A DNA stretch of 64,000 nt from Longitalea luteola (GCF_017356035.1 NZ_JAFIQX010000001.1:310001-374000); one strand, 5' to 3'; counted from the first letter of the stretch, positions 45,001-52,485 are shown. The notes: generated by a model not told the origin, from the letters alone. Numbers and translations are program-made.

Positions 45001-45116
45001 AGTGGATGACAAAGGGAATAATGCACAAAGATAAAGGAATATTAAGTGGGTTTGAATTAGATAGTACAGCTAAATGCGGCATCAATTGCAAAGCCTGTAT
45101 GCCAATTGTCAAGTAA
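42096..45116 (+). CDS. Secreted S9-family (prolyl oligopeptidase-like) peptidase
   Basis: 1006 residues with a signal peptide (VFSWVFLFIVCQIHAQ). The N-terminal ~690 residues are a beta-propeller-like gate (VRDEVALSEDGKYIAYSVGN, FSPGGEYVVYFDITNG). The alpha/beta-hydrolase domain has the nucleophile motif GVGGHSNSGRFGYYLF (Ser near 812), Asp in LLFHNKKDGDDVRLAEELFV and His in YDYGGHEVW. The last Gly of the usual GxSxGG is Ser here. The C-terminal tail after DHYLKSA is unusual and contains CGINCKAC. It probably trims peptides in the periplasm. It starts 200 bp after the lipoprotein gene, likely with its own promoter. Confidence 0.85.
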   Translation: MQRSVFSWVFLFIVCQIHAQERKNSLPQVLSESSIHEDLNNHVWSHNQAYLTKGKPPIDFKIIDNWKSVRDEVALSEDGKYIAYSVGNHNSNNRRLDTLVVQSTNNSWRYAITGSEDGQFLAKGRQYLYKTKNGLHSLLTGTNTLVSFPGVCSYKLPPDLGSGWVAFQLTDYDKTVVLHNFLSGEQTRYAHVKSYEFDASGQWLWCQVEGEKRQLILHNVKTGRDRNFSNVDEFAFGKSGMCLVVKTAVPGLKYINTKLVYVNLVTGKKSGVWESDNHDLQLVSFSLNANEKEVVFILGDSGHNTTPSNGALAVRSRKNSIWYWAEGSNAELLVPNDQREVKDEQIIGNAAFFTDDGRFIQFVLEVPEEKRSPMPGKAQVDVWSYHDKFLQSMQPHLENQHRQYKAVINLKNRNVVLLENEYEHVLEIHGEYAIVSKSSFESNGDLFWRSGNYLDSAWLVSLHTGERKYIASRGQHSFDVIFSPGGEYVVYFDITNGCHYFSYNLRTGKRHRISSGIPDSLLALRPQIDAKPQFSYGVAGFLLNDKGVFVYDEYDIWQLDLAGVKPPLNVTSIGSATKTVFSMLTVDRWYPTKQIIAIDEPLIVRAFNTETKYSGFYQKNLKSRQRPDSLYMAPVSFGTQILLSSANSTGAKENHKAFTIGIVKRESFNAAPNYFCTLDFKNFKQLTFLQPHTEINWLTAELHTFKQLDGTESHGILYKPQNFDSTKRYPMIITFYAMLTNGLHRYPQAEYITAPSIFKNPAWMVSHGYLVFVPDIYFKKDQWGPSTVNGIEGAVEYLRSLPYVDSNHLGVGGHSNSGRFGYYLFTHSNSFAAMSLGSGFGGTNVISVAVSLVHGGKGESGLEWAENGAYGAALGSLWENKERWIDHTAVIQADRSTSPLLLFHNKKDGDDVRLAEELFVSLRRLEKKAWWLQYDYGGHEVWKLEEQRDFTIRYTQFFDHYLKSAPAPKWMTKGIMHKDKGILSGFELDSTAKCGINCKACMPIVK

Positions 45117-45356
45117 TGTACTTAAGTAATTTGTTGACCTTTGCTTGTAAGAAGCATAATAACCCTTGCTAAGTGCAAGTTAAGTTTTTGGCAGCGGGTC
45201 GAATAATCGTTTTAAAAATGATGCGTAATTGGAAAAAATGTGTTCTGCCAAATTTATGACTAGTTTTCGGGGTGTCATTCGAGCAACAAGGACAAACTTT
45301 TTAATTATCTTCCAAAATAAAGTTGGACAGGAAATTAAGATTAAAATTATTATGCT

Positions 45357-45389
45357 AAAAACAAACACCTCCTGGAAGTGTTTGTTTTT
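45357..45389. terminator. Bidirectional terminator, S9 peptidase side / third DUF6520 gene
   Basis: AAAAACAAACAC and GTGTTTGTTTTT form a perfect 12-bp stem with a 9-nt loop. The A/T-rich outer pairs give a U-run on either strand. It lies 12 bp past the stop of the minus-strand DUF6520 gene and 240 bp past the S9 gene. Confidence 0.82.
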
Positions 45390-45400
45390 GGTAATCTTAA

Positions 45401-45673
45401 CTAGTCTAGAGTAAGCCTTGTTGATGTGGCAGCACATCTTAAGTTTGGCACGCAATCTCCGTCAATAGGAGTTGTTGTGCAAACAAATGGTGCTAGACTT
45501 CCGCCGAGGGTTGTCGCATTCGTAAGATTTTGGCAGAATTTGTTGGAACATGATACACCCTGTTGAGTTGGAGCTGTACAGTAATAACGGCCGTAGTTTG
45601 CTTTAAAGGCCAATGCACCACCTGCTATCGCAAACAATGCCAGTGAAAGCAGCATCAATCTTGCTTTTTTCAT
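45401..45673 (-). CDS. DUF6520-type six-cysteine secreted mini-protein (copy 1)
   Basis: 90 residues. The signal-like N-terminus MKKARLMLLSLALFAIAGGA is followed by a mature part with six cysteines at 32, 42, 47, 65, 74 and 80 (CTAPTQQGVSC, KFC, FVCTTTPIDGDC, LRCAATSTRLTLD). The Cys spacing, the block TAPTQQG and the end R-L-T-x-x are shared by all three local copies. The family is Bacteroidota-specific and has no assigned role. Six even-numbered cysteines suggest three disulfides after export. It has its own terminator. Confidence 0.85.
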   Translation of the reverse strand: MKKARLMLLSLALFAIAGGALAFKANYGRYYCTAPTQQGVSCSNKFCQNLTNATTLGGSLAPFVCTTTPIDGDCVPNLRCAATSTRLTLD

Positions 45674-45804
45674 AACGCTATTTTTTTATTTAAATTTATG
45701 GGCTTATTACAAAAGTTTTCTTTTTCTATTCTTTCAGTACGTGGCGTTCGCCTAGTGGATGCTTAGATCTATTATCAGGTGTTATTTTTGTGAATTAGGG
45801 AATT

Positions 45805-46074
45805 TTAATTTATTGTAAGTCTTGCCGAAGCGGCAGCACATCTCATTGTCAAAGGACATTCTCCATCAAATGGAATTGTCGTGCAAACAAATGGGGTCGT
45901 TCCAGAAAAAAATGTCGAAAACGTCCGGTTTACACAGAACTTATTAGCACATGCGACGCCCTGTTGAGTTGGAGCTGTACAAAATGTGTAGGTAAACCTT
46001 GTTTTGAAAGCAAAGATGCCACCTATTACTGCAAACAATACCAGTGAAAACAGCATAATTTTGACTTTTTTCAT
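45805..46074 (-). CDS. DUF6520-type six-cysteine secreted mini-protein (copy 2)
   Basis: 89 residues, close in sequence to copies 1 and 3: N-terminal MKKVKIMLFSLVLFAVIGGI, cysteines at 32, 42, 47, 64, 73 and 79, conserved CTAPTQQGVAC, FVCTTIPFDGEC, and the end MRCAAASARLTIN. The loop between the third and fourth cysteines varies most (NRTFSTFFSGTTP), as expected if it is the exposed or recognition part. It is spaced about 130 bp from copy 1 and 290 bp from copy 3, so the three are probably separate transcripts. Confidence 0.85.
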   Translation of the reverse strand: MKKVKIMLFSLVLFAVIGGIFAFKTRFTYTFCTAPTQQGVACANKFCVNRTFSTFFSGTTPFVCTTIPFDGECPLTMRCAAASARLTIN

Positions 46075-46310
46075 ATTTGTGCCTTTGAGTTTGAAAAAAC
46101 GACCGTTAGTTTATATAGTTGCTTGACTATCCTTGGGGGTTTTTGGCTATTTTATTCTAATCCAAATACTACGTTTTAGATCGCTCAGCGATTTTTTATG
46201 GAAGGCGACCAGCATCAAATTCGATGCACTAGTCAGGCAGAATAATGTTTATTGGTATGTCAGACAAAGGTACCACAGGTCAATTAGAGAATACGTTCAA
46301 ACTCCGTTAT

Positions 46311-46346
46311 AAAGAAATACCGGCTTTAAAAAGCCGGTATTTCTTT
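46311..46346 (-). terminator. Terminator after DUF6520 copy 3
   Basis: AAAGAAATACCGGCTTT and AAAGCCGGTATTTCTTT form a perfect 17-bp stem with a 2-nt AA loop as drawn (3-4 nt in practice). It ends 14 bp past the stop of the minus-strand gene at 46361. Outer A/T pairs make it bidirectional. Confidence 0.85.
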
Positions 46347-46360
46347 AATGCCATGCAAGA

Positions 46361-46636
46361 TTAGTTTGTGGTAAGCCTTGTAGACGCACCAGCACATCTA
46401 GTGTTCGGCTGACATTGTCCGTCGACAGGTAGCGCAGTACAAACAAATGGCTGTGTCCCTGCATTAAGTGTTGTCGAATTGGCCACAATGTTTGGACAGA
46501 ACTTTTGAGCACATGCTATACCTTGTTGAGTCGGGGCCGTACAATAACTTGTGGAATACTTTGCTTTAAATGCCAGTGCGCCACCTACTACTGCGAACAG
46601 TCCTAATGAAAGGAGCATCATTTTTACCTTTTTCAT
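46361..46636 (-). CDS. DUF6520-type six-cysteine secreted mini-protein (copy 3)
   Basis: 91 residues: MKKVKMMLLSLGLFAVVGGA, six cysteines (32, 42, 47, then FVC, DGQC and TRC), and the end GASTRLTTN. It is the copy nearest the thioredoxin/MauE genes and separated from them by 258 bp. All three copies keep the first three cysteines at exactly the same positions and vary only in loop length afterwards. A dedicated 17-bp terminator follows. Confidence 0.85.
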   Translation of the reverse strand: MKKVKMMLLSLGLFAVVGGALAFKAKYSTSYCTAPTQQGIACAQKFCPNIVANSTTLNAGTQPFVCTALPVDGQCQPNTRCAGASTRLTTN

Positions 46637-46894
46637 AATAATTGTGCTTTTTGAGATCGAAAAGCTAACTGTTAGATTTAAAAATTTGCCTACTCTATTC
46701 TCGTGGTTTTCGGCTTTCCCACTTCTGTCGCCTAATATTTCAATTGCGACAGGTTTCCTTTTAGAAACTTTTTAATGGGCCCGCGTTGGTTTCTAATTGG
46801 CAATATTTTAATTATAACCTTGCTTAATACTTTATCGCTTTCACGCTAACTCCGATTTTTTTCTACTAAACGTCCAAATCATTATTACATGAAT

Positions 46895-47386
46895 TTATTC
46901 GTCAGCTGCTTTCAGAATTTGGCTAATATAAAGTTTGCCTAAGAAGGACTTATTTAGTTTCTTATCCTTGCCATATATGGCGAAGTAAGGGAAGCCAGGT
47001 ATTTCGAAATAGTCATTAATGAAGCTGGCACTATCCAACGCAGTGGTCACATTTGGATATTTTGCCAACTGAAATTCGTTCGCGTAGGCTTTTACTTCTG
47101 CTAAAGAATAACTGGATATGAAATAGAATTGTATGTTTTTCAGTTCATCTATTTCCTGAACAATTTGTTTAGTTTGAGCTTTACAATGCGGGCAATAAGG
47201 ACTAAAATAAAACATCACCGTAGGTTTTCCGATTGGAAAGTCTTTACTATTTATCCAAGTAGTACTATCTAAAGACAATAAACTGAACGAAGGCATTGGT
47301 TTTCCTTCTTTTCCTGTTTTTTGCGGTTCTGTCCCAAAGCAGCTTATCAGCAAGGCGGCAGTAAATAATAGAATACAATATTTCAT
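46895..47386 (-). CDS. TlpA/MauD-like lipoprotein thioredoxin
   Basis: 163 residues. The lipobox is at LLISCFG (Cys16). The thioredoxin fold has active site FYFSPYCPHCKAQ (CPHC, near residues 64-67) and cis-Pro loop EIPGFPYFAIY. CPHC is the DsbA-type dipeptide, favouring oxidation or isomerisation more than the WCGPC reductases. It would act in the periplasm on exported Cys proteins. It is transcribed just after the MauE-like gene (22 bp), the arrangement MauE/MauD shows in methylamine-utilisation loci. Confidence 0.85.
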   Translation of the reverse strand: MKYCILLFTAALLISCFGTEPQKTGKEGKPMPSFSLLSLDSTTWINSKDFPIGKPTVMFYFSPYCPHCKAQTKQIVQEIDELKNIQFYFISSYSLAEVKAYANEFQLAKYPNVTTALDSASFINDYFEIPGFPYFAIYGKDKKLNKSFLGKLYISQILKAADE

Positions 47387-47408
47387 AAATTACGTTTTAT
47401 CGTATGTA

Positions 47409-47894
47409 CTAAAGATATATTGAGAGCAATGGCAGAATAGTGGCTACTAGTTCCCAAGTCTTATTTATCTTTTGAATGTGTTTTCTTTGTAAAATGATGC
47501 CTATAACGCAAATTAAAATATAGATTCCATTCAAAACTATGTGCTGTGTCCATGACAACTCAGACAACACACCACCGCAACTACAAGGAAGTTTGTCACT
47601 AATCGACAATAAAAGAATTATGTATAATGTGAAAGAGGCCATTAATACTAGGGCAGCATAGAAGCCTTTCAGACGCCATTTCGGTATTATTAGCATAATC
47701 ACGATTAAAAATTCGATCCAGGGCAGCGCCACCGCGACGAGCGAAGAAATTGGTCCTAAAATGGGCGATTCTGACAATTGTTGTTTGAAAACGTTAAACT
47801 CGGTTAGCTTGCTAATGCCTGAGTATAGAAACAGTATTGCATATAAGAAGACAATCGTTTCAATGACTGTTTTATTTACATTTGATTTTATCAT
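47409..47894 (-). CDS. MauE/DoxX-like redox membrane protein
   Basis: 161 residues with four to five membrane helices: IETIVFLYAILFLYSGISKL, LVAVALPWIEFLIVIMLIIP, FYAALVLMASFTLYIILLL and two at the end. The motif DKLPCSCGGVLSELSWTQHI matches the conserved Cys-x-Cys loop of MauE-type proteins. MauE is needed with MauD to form the many disulfides of the methylamine dehydrogenase small subunit. Here the likely partner is the adjacent CPHC thioredoxin and the likely substrates the six-Cys DUF6520 proteins. The substrate link is inference. Confidence 0.82.
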   Translation of the reverse strand: MIKSNVNKTVIETIVFLYAILFLYSGISKLTEFNVFKQQLSESPILGPISSLVAVALPWIEFLIVIMLIIPKWRLKGFYAALVLMASFTLYIILLLSISDKLPCSCGGVLSELSWTQHIVLNGIYILICVIGIILQRKHIQKINKTWELVATILPLLSIYL

Positions 47895-47916
47895 AAATCG
47901 ATCAGATATAGTACAT

Positions 47917-49461
47917 TTAAGTTGTTATTTTAGGGGCAAATGTGTTATGTGATTGAACGGTTTGTTCATTCTTTAATTCGTTTATTAACTGTATCATCCA
48001 ATTAATAATTAGTAGTGTGAAGACTGTAGTAACTATGACTGGAAATGATTGGAATCTCAAGGCTGCGGAAGAGGCAAAAATTGTAAATCCTGCGTTAAAA
48101 AGCCATACGGATGCTCCCAATCCGAGTATTTTGTTAAAAACTTCGTTATTCTTCCATCCTTTAAGTATGAGATAATAAATAAGTCCAAAGACCATAACTA
48201 CGTTAATAATTCCAGAAAGGATAGGATAGTAATTTAAAACCCATGTTTCTATTGTATTCATCCTTGTGCTGACAAAATAGCTTTTGTATCCGAACCACTT
48301 TTGGGTCTGTTTTGTGACATAAGTATTCCCAGAATTATATTCTTGTAAGAACTCTACGGGCGGTGCAAAATACTTTCGTGTATTCGGCCATACAAAATAT
48401 TCAAGAAAGTGTAGGGGGTATTTCTTTATTATGTAAATACCATACTCTTTGTAGAACGGCCCCATGCTTGCCCACTTTTTTAGTTCTTTGGCAGCTGTGT
48501 CATTTTTGAATAGACTATCTCTGTATGCCATCAAAGGCATGCCTGGTGACCACATGTAAAAAGTGCTGGCCATAGCTTTTTCTGATGGGTTAATGGTTAA
48601 GTCGCGCGTACTGTCATAGAAGTTTCTAACCATATTGTCTAGTGCTCGATATTTTGCTAATACCGGTTCGCGGCGAACGATATCAACGTGTCGATAAGCA
48701 TACATCGCGTTGTTTGCAAATTGCCAACCGCTGAACGGTGAATATTGCCAGTGTCCCGTCAATTGCTTGTATTGATACATCGTCAAGCCTACAAACCATC
48801 CACAAAGTAGCAGCACCAAACCTACACCTACCAGCTTCCTTTGAATGGTAAGTCTTGACATCCAAAAGGCTAAGCATGCGATTAAGGGATAAATCATTGC
48901 ATTATACCTTACTGTAAACGCCATGAATAAAACAACTGCGTGCCAAATGACAACCTTTGTAGATGGTCTGAATATAATCCACAAGAGAAGGCCGAACCAA
49001 GTCATACTAAGCGATAAAAAGACGCCGTCGCTGCTCACTAGGTTTGCCAAATGTAAAAACAATGGGTTAACAATTACAAATGACACGAGCACTACTTGCA
49101 TTACTCTACGAACAGAATAGAAGTACAGGATAGTAAAGATTAGAAATAAGGCGCTACATTCGATCATCAGGTATTGTAAACTTACAAGAACAATATCTGG
49201 TTTTGCGAAGATGCTCACTGCCCTTAAGAATTTTGAGTAACCTATTAAATAGGTATTGATTGTTAAATTATTATCTGCTGCATTTAAGTAAGAAAACGAA
49301 TCTCCATGGATGAAATTGGCATATGGATATAAATACTTGAAGAATGCAAACTGTATAATTATTGACACAGCGGCGATGGATAGAATTCTTCGATTACGTC
49401 TGTCCTGAAATACGAATTGTTTGAATGAGTGTCCACTGCTATGATTTGCAAATGTATTCAT
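47917..49461 (-). CDS. Multi-spanning membrane protein, GT39/GT87-like glycosyltransferase candidate
   Basis: 514 residues with about ten membrane helices and a short cytoplasmic start. The first loop reads KYLYPYANFIHGDSFSYLNAADN, with the Asp-Ser typical of the first periplasmic loop of lipid-phospho-sugar-dependent (GT-C) transferases. A soluble part lies at about 265-370 before the last helices. It would move a sugar from a polyprenyl-phosphate carrier at the outer face of the inner membrane, a natural partner of the DPM1-like GT2 upstream. Family assignment is by layout only. It lies 22 bp before the MauE gene. Confidence 0.55.
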   Translation of the reverse strand: MNTFANHSSGHSFKQFVFQDRRNRRILSIAAVSIIIQFAFFKYLYPYANFIHGDSFSYLNAADNNLTINTYLIGYSKFLRAVSIFAKPDIVLVSLQYLMIECSALFLIFTILYFYSVRRVMQVVLVSFVIVNPLFLHLANLVSSDGVFLSLSMTWFGLLLWIIFRPSTKVVIWHAVVLFMAFTVRYNAMIYPLIACLAFWMSRLTIQRKLVGVGLVLLLCGWFVGLTMYQYKQLTGHWQYSPFSGWQFANNAMYAYRHVDIVRREPVLAKYRALDNMVRNFYDSTRDLTINPSEKAMASTFYMWSPGMPLMAYRDSLFKNDTAAKELKKWASMGPFYKEYGIYIIKKYPLHFLEYFVWPNTRKYFAPPVEFLQEYNSGNTYVTKQTQKWFGYKSYFVSTRMNTIETWVLNYYPILSGIINVVMVFGLIYYLILKGWKNNEVFNKILGLGASVWLFNAGFTIFASSAALRFQSFPVIVTTVFTLLIINWMIQLINELKNEQTVQSHNTFAPKITT

Positions 49462-49513
49462 AGTAAATAGTTAATATAATTACTGGAGGTCTATACGTTC
49501 CACCATCATTGTT

Positions 49514-49876
49514 TCATTGATATTGATGAGCAATGCGATATTGAAGTGGCGTTTTCTTTTCCTTCTTTGAAAACTGTCGATGGAATTGAGATTTGGAGTT
49601 GTAGCCACATTCATAAGCGATTTCTGAAACGGATTTAGTCGTTTCGATTAGTAGATATCGTGCATTGTTAACTCTTACTTCATTTAGATAATCTATGTAC
49701 GTCCTATTTGTCCATTTTTTGAAATGATAGCAGAATGATGATACGCTCATAACTGCTATACTAGCAATCTGTGATAATCTTAACGGTTCCTGGAAAGACC
49801 TCAGAGTAAAATCAATCACTCTGGCCATGTTACTATCAATGTCTTGCATAAACGTTTCTGTTGTTTGTAGAGACAT
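49514..49876 (-). CDS. HTH-only AraC-family regulator
   Basis: 120 residues, essentially just the two-HTH AraC domain: LRLSQIASIAVMSVSSFCYHFKKW, then VSEIAYECGYNSKSQFHRQF, preceded by a ~25-residue helix. There is no ligand-binding or sensor domain. The size resembles MarA/SoxS-type stand-alone regulators. It stands between the GT2 gene and the membrane-protein/MauE/TlpA genes and is a candidate controller of that unit. Confidence 0.85.
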   Translation of the reverse strand: MSLQTTETFMQDIDSNMARVIDFTLRSFQEPLRLSQIASIAVMSVSSFCYHFKKWTNRTYIDYLNEVRVNNARYLLIETTKSVSEIAYECGYNSKSQFHRQFSKKEKKTPLQYRIAHQYQ

Positions 49877-50027
49877 ATGAGATTCACATTTGTTGGTAAT
49901 ACGTCTTCTGCAGCGGAAGAGCTGAACGTATCTTCGTGTGAAAATTTATTCATTTAGCAAATTGAACCTTAAACAACGTTGATCGGATCGGATAAATCTT
50001 GTGTTTTCTAGATTGTGGTTAATAGCT

Positions 50028-50903
50028 TTAGTGTGTTTGTCTTTTCCGCTTTTCAGCTGCGGACTTGAGTGGTAACAGTGAATATCTTAGTATGCAGTAG
50101 ATGGCCTTGAGCCCGTCACGCCAGCCTATTTTCTTCCCTTCAGCGAACGTCCGACCATAGTAAGAAATTCCAACCTCATAAATCCGAATACCTGGTACTT
50201 GCGCAATTTTGGCGGTCACTTCCGGCTCAAACCCAAATCTCTTCTCGCAAAGCGTGATGCATTTTATCATGTCTGTCCGAAATATTTTGTATCCAGTCTC
50301 CATATCCGTTAGATTCAAATTGCTAAACATGTTGGAGAGAAAAGTGAGAAACCGATTGCCAAGTGAATGCCAGAAGAATAGGATGCGGTGAGGATTGCCG
50401 CCCATAAATCTTGAGCCGTATACCACATCAGCCGAAGCGAGTATTATTGGTTTCAAGAGTGTATTGTACTCGCCTGGATCATATTCTAGGTCCGCATCCT
50501 GTACCAACAAATAATCGCCGGTAGCCTGCGCGATACCTGTATGGATAGCCGCACCCTTTCCCTGGTTTACGTCGTGCTTTATATATTTGAAAAGGCTTAT
50601 CGTATGGTTTGCACGATTTTCGACATAGTTTTGAATAATGCTTTCAGTGTTATCTTTTGAGCAGTCATTAACTATTATTACTTCCTTCTCTATGTTTCGT
50701 ATCAACTTTACTTCATTGATTCTATCTAATATTTTGGTAATGGTTTTTTCTTCATTGTACGCAGGTATTATTATCGACAGTCTTTTGATCGGCTGTTCCG
50801 AACGGTCATTTACATTGTCATGACTGTTAGAGATGTCAATTAGTTCGTCCTGGTTCAATTGTGCATCGACGGTTGGATGCACTTGTCTTTCTGTTGTGTG
50901 CAT
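50028..50903 (-). CDS. GT2 glycosyltransferase, polyprenyl-phosphate mannosyltransferase-like (DPM1 type)
   Basis: 291 residues. A polar N-terminal ~40 residues is followed by the GT-A fold: RLSIIIPAYNEEKTITKILD, VIIVNDCSKDNTESII, GKGAAIHTGIAQATGDYLLV, the metal motif QDADLEYDPGEY, GSRFMGGNPHRI and DMETGYKIFRTDMIKC. There is no C-terminal membrane anchor. It would charge a polyprenyl phosphate with a sugar for use by a membrane GT-C enzyme, possibly the protein at 47917-49461. The 400-bp upstream gap carries AraC-like direct repeats. Confidence 0.88.
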   Translation of the reverse strand: MHTTERQVHPTVDAQLNQDELIDISNSHDNVNDRSEQPIKRLSIIIPAYNEEKTITKILDRINEVKLIRNIEKEVIIVNDCSKDNTESIIQNYVENRANHTISLFKYIKHDVNQGKGAAIHTGIAQATGDYLLVQDADLEYDPGEYNTLLKPIILASADVVYGSRFMGGNPHRILFFWHSLGNRFLTFLSNMFSNLNLTDMETGYKIFRTDMIKCITLCEKRFGFEPEVTAKIAQVPGIRIYEVGISYYGRTFAEGKKIGWRDGLKAIYCILRYSLLPLKSAAEKRKRQTH

Positions 50904-51305
50904 AGAATAAGATTTGTGAGTCAGCAGATAGAGTCACATGTCGCGATATAACATGAGTCGGTTGATATAGCAGCAGTCTATAGTACCATACAAATAAAAA
51001 TGCATAGGTTTGCTTAGGGTGCCATCAGCTCCTACAAAAAAGGATCCCTGAGAGAAGTTAAACGTCGAAAGATTGTTTTGATTAGATCGCCCTTGCTGTA
51101 GTGGTCAGGCGGTATTGCTTTTTGGAAGTTTGTGTACGCCGTCATAATGGATAAAGTTTCAAGGTTTAATACTTACACGGTCCAAGGTTGCTTGCAGTAG
51201 ATCTGTTTTTATCGGTCCAGATTTGTAGATCAAAGATAGGCCGGGTTTTGTAGCGAATCCATTTTAATTTGTAGCGATTTAATTTCTTTTTGGCAAAATT
51301 CGAAG
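50904..51305. other. Regulatory gap between GT2 and the second AraC gene
   Basis: About 400 bp with no gene. On the minus strand TATCTTTG (51231-51238) fits the TAnnTTTG promoter box reading toward the GT2 gene, with a long leader. Just upstream of it are two direct repeats of TTTGTAGCGA. The rest is featureless to my reading. Confidence 0.5.
51247..51277. promoter_or_regulatory. Direct repeat TTTGTAGCGA x2, 21-bp spacing (possible AraC operator)
   Basis: TTTGTAGCGA occurs at 51247-51256 and again at 51268-51277. The 21-bp centre-to-centre distance is two helical turns, as expected for two HTH domains of AraC-type activators on one DNA face. It lies right after the stop of the AraC gene at 51306 and upstream of a minus-strand TAnnTTTG box. 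Confidence 0.5.
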
Positions 51306-51674
51306 TCAGATAGAGTAGTTCATGTTTGTAGTATCCTTTTGTTCCTGCTCAAGTCTGCACTGCCGAGGCGATTTGTTCAATGCCTTCTTAAACTGCTTAT
51401 TCAAATTTGTTCGGTTCAATCCAACTTTGAACGCTATATAATCTATATTGTATTCAGTGTTTTCAAGCATGTACACTGCTTCATCTATCCGCCTAATCGT
51501 AAGGTATTCATACAGGTTTTTTCCGGTGATTCGTTTGAAGCTGCATTGTAGCTTACTAACACTCATGCTCACAGCATGGGCTAGATCCTGATAGGTGTGG
51601 TGTTTTGAGAGGTCTTTTTCGATTAAGGATTTTGCGATTTGCGCTCTTTGAAGATCGTCTTTTGATATTCGCAT
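51306..51674 (-). CDS. HTH-only AraC-family regulator (second)
   Basis: 122 residues, again only the DNA-binding module: HHTYQDLAHAVSMSVSKLQC, FKRITGKNLYEYLTIRRIDE and IDYIAFKVGLNRTNLNKQFK. It has no sensor domain. It begins MRISKDDLQRAQIAKSLIEK. It is similar in size but not closely similar in sequence to the regulator at 49514, and lies on the same strand as the GT2 gene, about 400 bp upstream. It probably regulates the downstream set through the direct repeats beside its stop codon. Confidence 0.85.
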   Translation of the reverse strand: MRISKDDLQRAQIAKSLIEKDLSKHHTYQDLAHAVSMSVSKLQCSFKRITGKNLYEYLTIRRIDEAVYMLENTEYNIDYIAFKVGLNRTNLNKQFKKALNKSPRQCRLEQEQKDTTNMNYSI

Positions 51675-51865
51675 ATAGACAAGGTTTTAGTGACATAATT
51701 GATTATGTCACATTTCATTCATTCTAAGGTTTATCATTGCCAACGGTGTTAGGGTTGGTTTTCGTGGAGTGGGGATCCAGAAAATTAAAAGTCGTGAGTG
51801 GATTAAAATTAAGATGAAATATCTTTAAAAGTGTGCAAAATATGACATTTAAAAAATTGTAAGTC

Positions 51866-52090
51866 CTAACGTTTTGGAATTTGAACATTTGCAAGATTGA
51901 TCGGATGTCTACTCGGTGCTAGTAGGAAATGTATGAAAATGGTATTCTCAGTGCCAAATCTTAAACTATAGCCCCGGATAAAAATAGCTAGGTGTTTTGG
52001 TCGCATGGGCGGAACCTGGAGAGGAAGAATTATTTTTTTTTGTCCGTTTAGATGAAATGCCGCTTCCAATCGTCTTAGATATGTGGGATT
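51866..52090 (-). pseudogene. Coding remnant, unknown family
   Basis: The minus-strand frame reads NPTYLRRLEAAFHLNGQKKI, then PPMRPKHLAIFIRGYSLRFG and ends LANVQIPKR. The residue mix looks like a real protein interior, not chance translation, but there is no start codon or ribosome site that makes sense, and a stop precedes it. It is most simply the tail of a decayed gene. No family is recognised. Confidence 0.3.
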
Positions 52091-52451
52091 TTAGCAGAAG
52101 CAGTGGTAAATGATTGATTCTCATGGTATACAATATTTTAATAAAAAAAAATAATAAAAAGTTTCATTTTGAATAGTATGATTTGTCAGTTTGATAGTTT
52201 TAATAAGTGGACAAGCTCGCGATGGCACTAGGCTTAAACCTAGTCCAACTATTTGGTATCAGTAACATAAAGACGAACAGTTTCATCATTGACAAGTTTC
52301 TTTCTCAAACGAGGATAGAGATTCCCCATTATTTGACGCAGATGATTTGACGCGATAAATCAATACTATTTCCGATAGTATTGGCGAGGGATTCTTTGTC
52401 TTTGCTATTGGCCTATGAAAACCAATTCGCCCTACTCGACGATTCATATAC

Positions 52452-52485
52452 TATAAGGCGGGTCGGGAAACCGGCCTGCTTTATA
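52452..52485 (+). ncRNA. 15-bp RNA hairpin with GAAA tetraloop
   Basis: TATAAGGCGGGTCGG (52452-52466), loop GAAA (52467-52470), CCGGCCTGCTTTATA (52471-52485). All 15 positions pair if the plus strand is the RNA, three of them as G-U. On the minus strand those three would be A-C mismatches. No U-run follows, so it is not a plain terminator. It may be part of a structured RNA or of a transposon end. Confidence 0.45.

Noticed and set aside
52258-52450. Frameshifted minus-strand gene remnant
   Set aside because: Protein-like phrases occur in two frames but are too short and without family resemblance to list as a pseudogene.
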